Shown: piece by piece, positions 37,601-49,600 of the stretch | Numbering within the stretch: position 1 is the stretch's first letter | Layout of the letters: each line of letters starts with the position of its first letter | Assembly: GCA_963971305.1 (NCBI GenBank) | Contig: OZ020317.1 | Coordinates: 18,432,001-18,496,000 of the forward strand | Length of the DNA stretch: 64,000 bases | Source: Arcuatula senhousia | Lineage: Eukaryota > Mollusca > Bivalvia > Mytilida > Mytilidae | Direction of reading: 5' to 3' | Notes under the pieces: model-generated | What the model was told of the DNA's origin: nothing | Seen by the model: only the letters and a program-made list of their open reading frames with translations | The model's database searches: none | Position numbers and translations under genes: made by a program

Positions 37601-40600
37601 TTCAAAAGATTGAGTGGATTGTCGAATTATATTGATTGTCAATCATTTTGTATTTTGGCGCTTTTACAGCTTCTTTCATGGTATGAATGCTGAACATTTT
37701 TCTTTCGTAACGAGACTCGTAAATATTTCATTTGCGTATCCCAGTAAAAGGATGACTTCTCCTAGAAAGTTATCAAACATCTCCTAATGTTTTATTAAAT
37801 TTCTTTGAAGAGAAAATAATAAGTATCATAGAGTAATTTCTTCTTAAGAAACAAATGTCCCTCAAGATTTTTTACTATCAACACATATACATGTATTTTG
37901 ACCTAATAAGTATAGATATTTACCTGAAATATTTTATGATGTATTAAATATTCAACCACTTCCTGTCTCAGTTGGTTAGGAGATTTATATTCCAGCCCTA
38001 TGGAATTCAACTGAGATGAAACAGCCTCAAAGAAACAATTTCCATTTCTTGGAGTTGATCCCTTGAATCTGAGTCCCATTGCACGACAGTTTCTCTTTAA
38101 TCGTTTCTCAACAGACTCTATATCATTAGCGTTTTTCTGATGAAGTAGAAGTGATTTTCTTAGAGCACATTCTAATTGACCAGGAGAAGAACAAACGTCT
38201 GGAACAAATTGATATCAATAGAAAGCTGTGTGTCGACTCAGAAAATAATTATACAGTTTAAGTTTGGAATATTATTACAGCTCCTTGTGTATATGAGTAG
38301 TCAAACTGATACAGGATTTAAACTTGACTAAATGAAAATTAATATACTAATTTATAATAATAGAGAGGTTTGCAGTGTGACGAAGTTAAATAAAAAAACA
38401 ATAATAATGTTAATCTAAAAAGAGATTTAGAATAATACTTGCCACTTTTTCTAAGAAGTTGTTGTTGGATACTGATTGCTTGCTTTCTCATTTGTGTGAT
38501 TTCACCACTCATCTGTTGGTGTATTTCGTTTACTTCTGTCAAAAGAATGCAAGTATATGTCATAATTGCATTTAGGCAGGAATTTAATGTTTTATGTTCG
38601 TAACAAAATGCACATATATTAACAATAATATTCATATCATTATTTCAATAGTACCTTTGCCTGCAATTGACAATTGAAGTCTTCTCTCAAGATCATCAGC
38701 TCGATGAAAAATGTCACCCACTTGCCTAAATACAGACTGCCTTTCTTCATCTGGTAACTCTTCAATATTGGATTTGTTCAGGTCTAAACAATCTTAAAAA
38801 AAGACAGAAAACATAACACATGAAGAGAACATATAATGTATATTGAATAAATACTTCAGCAGCCCAATAAACGTTTTCATTAATGTACATATGCCCTTTT
38901 CTTCATCATACAGTGATGAAGTTAATATTCCACAAATTCACAAATAGTGTTAAATGCCGTACAGTGAATATAGTTATTATAATCTTTGAAAGAAAGTTTT
39001 AAATAAAAATGAAATTTATATTGTGATGTAGATTTATATTTTCTGAGGGACTAAAACTGTTGCTTGTTATATTTAGTGATGTATTTTTATATTTACCGAG
39101 GGAATACACACTGTAACTTGTTATATTGTGATGTAGATCTATATTCCCTGAGGATATACAGACTAAAGCAATGGAAGAGGGAGGTTTGGCGCCATAAAAC
39201 CTGGTTTAACCCACTATTTCGTTTGAAATGCCTGTACCAAGTCAGGACCATTGCGATCCACCAGTTCTCCGGTATGACTGATTCGTTTTTGTCATTTTCT
39301 CTGGACTATGAGATTGATCATTCAAGTTCGGTAGTTTTGTTATTACCTTAATTGTTACATAGTGATGAAATACAGACTGTAGCTTGTTATATAGTGATGA
39401 AGATTTATATTTCCTGATGAAATACAGACTGTAGCTTGTTACATAGTTATGCAGATTTATATTCTCTGATGAAATACAGACTGTAGCTTGTTATGAAGTG
39501 ATGATGATTTATATTGTCTGATGAAATACAGACTGTAGCTTGTTACATAGTGATGAAAATTTAGATTCCCTGTGTAAATACAGACTGAAGCATGTTACAT
39601 AGTGATGAAGATTTATATTCCTTGAGGATATACAGACTGTAGCTTGTTACATAGTGATGAAGATTTATATTGTCCGATGAAATACAGACTGAAGCTTTTT
39701 ATATAGTGATGAAGATTTATACTCTCTGATGAAATACAGACTGTAGCTTGTTACATAGTGATGAAGATTTATACTCTCTGATGAAATACAGACTGTAGCT
39801 TGTTACATAGTGATGAATAATTATATTCTCTGATGAAATACAGACTGTAGCTTGTTACATAGTGATGAAGATTTATATTCTCTGATAAAATACAGACTGT
39901 AGCTTGTAACATAGTGATGAAGATTTATATTCTCTGATGATATACAAACTGTAGCTTGTTACATAGTGATGAATATTTATATTCTCTGATGAAATACAGA
40001 CTGTAGCTTGTAACATAGTGATGAAGATTTATATTCTCTGATGAAATACAGACTGTAGCTTTTTATATAGTGATGAAAATTTATATTCTCGGATGAAATA
40101 CAGACTGTAGCTTGTTATATAGTAATGAAGATTTATATTCCCTGATTAAATACAGACTGTAGCTTGTTACATAGTGATGAAGATTTATATTCTCTGATGA
40201 AATACAGACTGTAGCTTGTTATATAGTGATGGAGATTTATATTCTGTGATGAAATACAGACTGTAGCTTGTTATGAAGTGATGAAGATTTATATTGTCTG
40301 ATGAAATACAGACTGTAGCTTGTTATATAGTGATGAAGATTTATATTCTCGGATGAAATACAGACTGTATCTTGTTATATAGTAATGAAGATTTATATTC
40401 CCTGATGAAATACAGACTAGCTTGTTACATAGTGATGAAGATTTATATTCTCTGATGAAATGCAGACTGTAGCTTGTTATATAGTGATGAAGTTTTATAT
40501 TCTGTGATGAAATACAGACTGTAGCTTGTTATGAAGTGATGAAGATTTATATTGTCTGATGAAATACAGACTGTAGCTTGTTATATAGTGATGAAAATTT

Positions 40601-43600
40601 AGATTCCCTGAGTAAATACAGACTGAAGCATGTTACATAGTGATGAAGATTTATACTCCCTGAGGATATACAGACTGTAGCTTGTTACATAGTGATGAAG
40701 ATTTATATTCTCTGATGAAATACAGACTGTAGCTTGTTATATAGTGATGAAGATTTTGCTCTCTGATGAAATACAGACTGTAGCGTGTTACATAGTGATA
40801 AAGATTTATACCCTCTGATGAAATACAGACTGTAGCTTGTTACATAATGATGGATATTTATATTCTCTGATGAAATACAGACTGTAGCTTGTTACATAGT
40901 TATGAAGGTTTATATTCTCTGATGAAATACAGACTATAGCTTGTTACATAGTGATGAAGGTTTATATTCTCTGATGAAATACAGACTGTAGCTTGTTATA
41001 AAGTGATGAAGATTTATACTCTCTGATGAAATGCAGACTGTAGCTTGTTATAAAGTGATGAAGATTTATACTCTCTGATGAAATACAGACTGTAGCTTGT
41101 TACATAGTGATGAAGATTTATACTCTCTGATGAAATACAGACTGTAGCTTGTAACATAGTGATGAAGATTTATATTCTCTGATGAAATACAGACTGTAGC
41201 TTGTTACATAGTGATGAAAATTTATATTCTCTGATGAAATGCAGACTGTAGCTTGTTATAAAGTGATGAAGATTTATACTCTCTGATGAAATACAGACTG
41301 TAGCTTGTAACATAGTGATGAAGATTTATACTCTCTGATGAAATACAGACTGTAGCTTGTAACATAGTGATGAAGATTTATATTCTCTGATGAAATACAG
41401 ACTGTAGCTTGTTATATAGTGATGAAGATTTATATTCTCTGATGAAATACAGACTGTAGCTTGTTATATAGTGATAAAGATTTATATTCTCTTATGAAAT
41501 ACAGACTGTAGCTTGTTAAATAGTGATGAAGATTTATATTCTCTGATGAAATACAGACTGTAGCTTGTTACATAGTGATGAAGATTTATAATTTCTGATG
41601 AAATACAGACTGTAGCTTGTTACATAGTGATGAAGATTTATATTCTCTGATGAAATAAAGACTGTAGCTTGTTATATACTGTTGAAGGCGCAGAGACCGC
41701 AGCTTTCACCAATGAATCCTTTATGCTTCTCGGTCGCCGAAATGATACAACCGGTGGTTCAGGGAATAGCTTTGACAGAGTTTCACTTTTCTCTATTTCT
41801 TTCCAGTGATGACGTATAATGTTAGAAATGTCTTGTAAGCATGGATGGTATGTGATGACAAGGGGAACTCTCTTATTCAACTTTTTTTATTTATACTCTA
41901 ACAGCTCACAGCGATCTAATGTACTTGCTTTTGAGAATCCTATATCAATTACTTTGTCATTGTACCCACGTTTCTTTAAGTGATGGCGTAAGTCTCCAAG
42001 TCTTTGTTTCGTTGTTTCTTCAGTTGAACATATTCTTGTATTACTCAGACTGGAAAAATCTGGTTTTACTGTCCCACAGCTACGCGTCACCAGATAAACT
42101 CAATTTGCGACAGTAAAACCAATAAATTAAAGTTTAACACATGAAACCACATCAAATACAATATGGTTATCTCCTAATTTATATGCCCTTAAGGAATACG
42201 AACTGTAGCATATTTTATGTAGATTAATATTCTAAAATTTCTTTCTTTTTTAATAATATATCCTGAGCCAATACAAACTGTAGCATGTTAAACAGTGGTG
42301 TTGATTTATATTTTCGATCTGAGGGAATACACGCTGTTGCTCCTTATAAATATACTGATATAGATTTATATTCCCTGAGGGAATACATCCTGTAGCTTAT
42401 TATATAGTGATGTAGACCTATATTTCCCGAGGGAATACACACTGTAACATGTTATATAGTGATGCAGATTTTTGACATATTTTCTGAAGGAATACAAATG
42501 TTTTGCTTGCTATATAATGATATATAAAGGTGAAGATTTATATGCTCTGAGGGAATACCAATTGCAGCTTGCAATACAGTGAAGATTTATATGCCCTAAG
42601 ATAACTGTAGTGATGTCACAATGAGAGTGAAGTAAATGTATATTCCTTGAGGGAATAGTAGCATAGTATATATGTAATGGAAAATAGAGATTTACAATCA
42701 TCTTCCCTTCGGGAATACAAAATGTAGCAACATATAGTGAAGTACATTTATATACCCTGAAGGGAATTCAACATATGGTGATATTTACGTCTAGTTATTA
42801 AGTGATAGAAACTCTAGCAAGTTGAATAAAGATGTAGATTTATATTTCCTGAGGGAATACAAACTGTAGCATGTTAAATAGTGAAGTACATGTATATTCC
42901 CTGAAGGTAATACAAAATACAGTTATATTTACGTAATGTTATACAGTGATATAGGATTATGTTCCCTTAGGGAAAAGAAACTGTAGCAAGTTATATTAGG
43001 ATGTAGATTTATATTTCCTGATAGAATACAATCTGTAGCTTGTTATACAGTGAAATACATTAATATTCCTTGGGTGAAGCTAACTGTAGCATGATTTATA
43101 TTCCTTAAGGTAGCTGTAGTTATGTCATTGTATTGATATCCTTGAGTTAATTATAACTTTTATAATTCATACGTTAAGCTGTAGTAATATCTACGTCATG
43201 CTATATGGTGAAATACATTTATATTCCTTGGGGGAATACAAACCATAGCATGTTATATAGTTATGATGATTTATATGCCCTGTGGGAACAATAGTGATGT
43301 CATAATTAGAGTGAAGTAAATTGATAGTCCATGGGGAATAGAAACTTTAATAATCCCGTAGAGGTGTTCAAATATATTCCCCAAGGGAGTAAATGCAAAA
43401 GCTATAACTACATCATGTTATATCGTGAATTACACTAATATTCCCTGCGTAAATTTTATTCACGTTTAACGCTTATGTTGCAATTAAAAGTGAAAGTACA
43501 GTTATATTACCTGGGGGAATTCAAACTTTTGTGTTGTTATCAATATGGCTTGTTTATTGATTGACAAAGCAAAAAAAGCGCCTTAAAACCTGGTTTAACC

Positions 43601-46600
43601 CACCATTTCTTTTGAAATGCCTTTACCAAGTCAGGAGCATTGCGATCTCCAATTTTTCCGGTATTTATTCCTTGTTTTGTCTCGTCTTAAGGACGTTTGA
43701 GATTGATTCTCCAAGTTCCGTGATTTTGTTATTACCTTTTTCTATAGCCTAAAACAAGAAAAAAAACGTCATTTGTCACCTTCAAGGAGCTGTAATCCCT
43801 ATTAGGGATCATCTGATAATTTCGACAAATTGTTGGTTTTTGGGGAACTTTCTATTTGAAGAAAAGCGGCCACGTTTTTTGACGGATCAAAATTCGGAAC
43901 ACAAGTTTGGTGCAAGTAACCCTAAGGATCATTCATATCAAGTTTTATTAAATTCTGTTTGGTACTTTCAGAGGAGAAGATTTTTGAAAAAAATGTTAAT
44001 GGGCAACTGACGACGACGGACGCCAAGTGATGGCAATAGCTCACCTGAACTTTCGGTCTAGGTGAGTAGTTGAATTTAGAGGTATCGATTTTTTGTGAAA
44101 TTTTTGCAGGGTTGATAAAAATAGCAAGCGAAAACTTAGATTCGGCGAAGCTTGACTACTTGTGTTCTGACCTTGTTCTGGTGCAATTACACAAGTTCAT
44201 TCTGATAATGATTTTATTTCATATTAAGGGTAAACAATTAAGTTATAGAGGAAGATTATGAGATATTCGTTGGATACATATTGTGACGTCAATAGCCAAA
44301 AAAATAATCAGATATGATTGAAAAAGACTAATAACTTAAAAACGAGAATGTTGACCCATATGTTCCTCAAAAAATACAAAAATCCAACATCATGCAAACA
44401 TTTTAAAATAACTGCAGTGGACAGTATTTTGTTTTATGGGTTTTTACTCACAGAATTTCCTCAAATTTTCATTAAGAAGAAAATTAAAGAGGCACCATTT
44501 GGGCATTCGAATTTCAAAAGTCCAGAAGGGCAACGACGAAACCGGTAAAAACGAACAAGCACAACACGAAAAAACAAAACATAAAATCAACCGAACGTAA
44601 ATCAACAATGCGAACTTAATTCGAAACAAAAGTGCACTCAGGTGCTCAGGAAGAGTAAACGGCTCCAGCCTTCTATAGCACAACCGTAGTGTTGCTAATT
44701 CCCAATTCAGTGTGTCAAATCCGGTAAATGAGGACAAAACATATTTCTACGACAAACCAACATCTGCACTCATTTGAGAGATAGAAATCCCACGTCTTCG
44801 AGTGCACGGTGTCTATCGTAAAATTTCTTGAGTGAAGACAGATACCGTGAAGCAACATAACCCTTTGTCAGCAAGTTTTGTGTAACACGTGACGTGACGC
44901 TCTGCCAAGGAAATCGATGTTATTCCCGCAAGCTCTGTAGTAACGCATCAACTGTGGTACGAAGACTCTATAAGCAGGGGCTTTACTTTAAAACCAGTAT
45001 TAGGATTTGAATCAGAGTACTGCATTTAACAAATGGTGACATGATAAACAACTCCATATTCTTTAAATTGAAAAACAAAAAACAGAGTAGACAAATGAAC
45101 AATTGTTAAAAAGTAATGCCATTTTGAATTTATTTCCCCCCAAAATTTCAATTTTTCAAATTGTGGTATTCATCTAATATTCAACTTTAATATTATAAAA
45201 ATGGATCCGTTAAGACCTGGTTTATACTAGAGAGAGGTAAAGACGCACCAATGGGGCATTCGCGAGAGTCAAAAGTCTGAATGGGCAATGACGAAACCGG
45301 TAATTACAAACAAGAACGGCACGAAGAAACACAAAATAAATTGAGATGAAGCTTAATTGCAAATTTTCATTGAATTGTAAATTAAGGACCTAAGCTAAAT
45401 CTTATGCCCTTAAATCTATATTTGTTACCTTTATCGGATGACGACTCAATTTTTGGTTGTTTCTCTGAGAACTCCAAATTTGATATCTTGAAAGGAACTT
45501 CGCGATCGCCTACAAAAAACCCGTATTTTCTTGAAGCAGTGTATAGGCATACTTAGGTTCAATTATTATTCGTGGGGTATCAATTTTCGTGGTTTTCGTG
45601 GGTGGAATCCACAGTATTTATTTATCATTATAAAATGAGCAAGGTGTTTTGAAAGACGTTTATGCATGTAAAAATACCTTGGACATCAATTTAAAACCAC
45701 TGATTTCACAGTATTAATTTATATATTTCGTAAACAAGTAAATGGACGGCATTCAAACACCACAAAGCAATGAATTGCTTACACGCTTTCTAATGTTTAA
45801 GAGGTAAACCTCTATGATACCCTGTATCTAATATTTGGTAATTGTTTAAGATTTTACCTGACAGGAATAATGCAGAAAAAATCCACAAAACCGGTGAATT
45901 CGAACAAGACAACACAAAAGACACAAAACACAAAATCAACCGAACAGAAATAAAACGCGAACTCATGTCGTAACAAGAGTGAACCCAGGTGCTTCGGAAG
46001 AATTAGCTGTTCCTTCCTGCTCATCCGTTTTGTCGCTAATTTCCGAATCAATGTGTCGAATTCGGTAAAGGAAGACAAAACAAATTTCTACGACAAACTA
46101 ACATCTGCACTCATTTGAGAGATAGAAACCAATATTTGTCTTAGAGTGGAGGCACGGTGTCTACCGTAAACATTCTTTAGTGGAGAAAGCAACCGTGGAT
46201 AAACATAACCCTGTGTCAGCAATTTCTGTGTCAAAGGATGGGTTGCGATAAGGCCATATTTTGGCCCATCTATAGGCGAAAAATAAAATGTATTTCATAG
46301 CCTGTTACTTTATATATTTGTGTATCTTATTTTGTAGCAAAATGATTGGACTATTGTATAAGACTAATTTTAAATACTTTTGCATGAACACAGCTTCGAA
46401 AATCGGGTTCAAAATTGACCCATTTTGAATGAAAATGTCATCTTAATTAATAAAAATCAAGATAGGGCTTAAATAAATTGAAATTTTGTGCTAATATGCT
46501 TGAAGCCAGTGTTTACAATTCTATAAAAGGTTCATCATATATATACATCACTTTAAACAACAATTTTGAAATTGAAATGACCGCTTATCTCAAGAAAAAT

Positions 46601-49600
46601 GAAGAAAACGAAGAGATTTTGCACAATTCTAACTACTGACAACAGGTTCAAAAATTATAGTCTTTTTATTTTTTCAATATGTCTTGAACACGGAACCAGC
46701 TTGACACTTTCACAAAAAGATGTGTTTTAGTAATACAAGTTTTTGAATAAAATATGGGCTGGTTCCGCGTGCAAGGCTATACTTCCTGCAAGGATATATA
46801 TCATTCATTTGCGCCACTTTCCTATAGACACAATGTTATAAATATTTGCGGTGGTTCATTTCAAGCACCATTTACTATAAAATAAAATGAGCTTTTCAAA
46901 TACAGACCTTTATTTTCAATAAATATAAATATTAACCTTTTCAACAAGACAGTTTGTGATAGAATTTACTTAATTTTGACTCTCGCTATGGGCTGAAAAA
47001 GGGTCTAATCGCAAACCATCCTTTGACGCTCTGCCAAGGAAATCGTTGTAATTCCCATAAGCTCTGCAGTAACGAATCAACTGTGATACGAAGACTCCAT
47101 AAGCAGGAGCGGACGGACTATTACTACACAAAAAGGGAAAGTTGACGATTGGAAAGTTGAAGTCATCACGTTTGTCAAAGAGCCTTGTTGAAAGTCTTCT
47201 TTGAGAGTCAATTCCAAGATGCAGATCTAAATATGAAGCAGACATCTTAGAATCCGTTGTGTCCTTTATCTCAAGTTCCCGAGGATAAATGGGATGGAGA
47301 AAGTCACCAAATCGAGAATTGTTCAGTGAAAGGACATCATCAATATAACGGAACGTGAGGTTAAAAAAGAGGGCTAGTCTACGATATTGTTTTGTATAGA
47401 AGAGATTGTAAGAATTGTGCTTCATATGAATGTAGAAAAAATCAGCAAGTAAGCTGCAACATTATTGCCCATTGCTGAAAAACACGCCCATAAAACTGAA
47501 CAAATATGTTGTCGATAAGAAAATTGAGCATATCGACTATTTGGTCTTCTGTATATTTGTTCTTTTTCTTAGACTCTTCGGTGAAAAAGCTGTGTTTAAT
47601 CAGCTGTACTAATAGTAATTTGACTTGTACGTGCGGAATAGAAGTATCAAGAGTAGAGAAATCGAAAGTTTTGAAATAGAGGTAATAACAAAACTACCGA
47701 ACTTGAATGATCAATCTAATAGTCTAGAGAAAATTACAAAAACGAATCAGTCATACCAGTGAATCGATGGATCGCAATGGTCCTGACTTGGTACAGGCAT
47801 TTCAAACGAAATGGTGGGTTAAACCATGTTTTATGACGCCAAACCTCCCTCTTCCATTGTTGCATTATGAAACTGATTTCAAGCTAAGAATCTCCAATAG
47901 TTCTTTTGAATTCTTCAGGATCCTCATTAGATCTACAACATTTTTAGAATAACAACAATCGTAATATTTCTGGAGGCCGGATTTTATTGCTGCTAGTATA
48001 TATTGAAGTGCAGAACTGAAAGAGGTTTAGTGGAACATTTTGGTGACACTGCAATGAAGCGCTGTTGAATGGATTTATGTAATTAAAGAATCCAATACAG
48101 GGATGTGATGTCATCATTTTCAGCACCAACAGAGAGCCCGAAATAGGAAAGGATTTTTAATTGTCAATAATTTCAGCCTTAGACAGTGTTGTAGCTGTGT
48201 ATGTGGTGCTTTTGCAGGTACAACCAGCCCCCAATTCAGCTGACAAACAGTAGATATAGTGTTTCCTGCACACGTCTGTAAGGATTCCAAATTTTTGATC
48301 ACGCGATTTATCATACCAGCCCTGGAGGCAGAGCCAAGTTTGTACAAAGAGGCGACTAAGGGCTTTGAATTCTGACATCGGGTTAGTCTTAAGCCAACAG
48401 AGCGACCAAGTGTATACCCGTGGTGTCTGAAAAGGGCGGCCGTCGTCCGCTGGGGTTGTCAGGTCTATAAAACGAAAACCCTAACCGCTTGCCATAGTGT
48501 GCTAACGTGTGTGGAGAGTGTCACGCTCGGTGCACGTAAAAGTCCATTTTGTGAACCGATAAGTAGTGCACCATATAGGTTAAATTTTCCGACCCTACAT
48601 AACTCTTCCATTTTCCTTTGGTCTTCAAAGTTTACTGTTCCTTTGTTTCCTCACTCCATTTATAGCTCATCATCATTTCATGTTCATTTTCACTATTTTT
48701 TCATGTTGATCGCTTATAAATTACCTATGTAGCGCATTCCAGGGGCGTAAAACACCAACTCACTAACTCACTGACCCATACACGTAAAATTCCCTTTTGT
48801 CGATCGCCAAGCCGCACACTACATACATTTTCGACCCCTACCCACCTCTTCCCTTTTCCCGTTTTCTTTAAAATCTAATATTCCTAATGTTTTCCACTAA
48901 CATATACCTCATTTTCATTCATGTTTATTTTATCATCATTTTCAAGTCCATCGCCTTAAGATAAGCTATATAGCATCGGCGAAAAACACAAAATTACTTA
49001 TACTTAGACTGTTTGTCCATGGGAAACAATGTCTATTGAACATTAAACTGACAAAAACTATTGTCAATACAGTTATTTACAGCAAAGTTTTGTTACATGC
49101 AGGCAGCATGTCAGTGTGGACATATAATAATTCCTTGCAAATATGTGACTTAGTTTTAATAAAAAAACCTGCAGGTCTGCTAATCTCGTTCTTGTTACAG
49201 GTTTTGTCTTTGCCTTTTCGAATTTTTGACACTCGATTGTCCAATCGGTGCCTTTTTGCTTTTTATACCCTGCCACACGTAGTGGCGAGGTATTATGTTA
49301 TACCCTCAGTTTCTTTCTGTGTCTGTCTGTCCGTCCGTCCGTTCGTCCGTCTGTCCGACGGTCCGTCCCTCGAAGGTTTCCGACCAATTTCTTGAAAACG
49401 CGTCAAGGAATTCGAATTATATTTTGCACAGCTGTTTATCACAATGAAATACAGGTCAAGTACGATTTCCAGCATGATCCAAAAGATAGATCTTGAGATA
49501 TGCCATTTAGTAAAATCAAATTTCAAGAATTTTTGAGTTTCCGACTGATAACTTGGAAGCACGTCAAAGGAATGTAATGATAGTTAGCAAAGCTGTTTAG

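Larger units (their letters stand above)
45850..48300 (-). pseudogene. near-full-length Penelope-like element (copy P5), broken by two insertions
   Basis: In coding direction: KHYIYCLSAELGAGCTCKST and TATTLSKAEIIDN (48300-47945); an R2 repeat (47862-47684); motif A-like FDFSTLDTSIPHVQVKLL and VDMLNFLIDN (47682-47430); RYIDDVLSLNNSRFGDF, ASYLDLHLGIDSQRRLSTRL, DKRDDFNFPIVNFPFLCSNS and QLIRYCRAYGNYNDFL (47425-47027); a TIR element (47026-46233); then the C-terminus and R1 tail (46232-45850). The MGTNCAP region is deleted or damaged near 47450. It shows the element layout: N-terminal region, RT core, C-terminus, R1 tail. No endonuclease found. Confidence 0.75.

Noticed and set aside
34943..43560. 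Possible CRISPR-like repeats
   Set aside because: The whole unit, not just a repeat with unique spacers, is conserved; host is eukaryotic; these are minisatellites.
44444..44737. 97-codon - strand frame starting MSSFTGFDTL
   Set aside because: Lies in the R1 untranslated tail of Penelope-like copies; the similar frame at 45854 has the same origin.
46970..47024. C-terminal KDGLRLDPFSAHSESQN of the RT frame
   Set aside because: Encoded by the inserted TIR element, not by the retroelement.
49036..49395. 119-codon + strand frame
   Set aside because: Made of R1 and R5 repeat fragments and a GTCC microsatellite.
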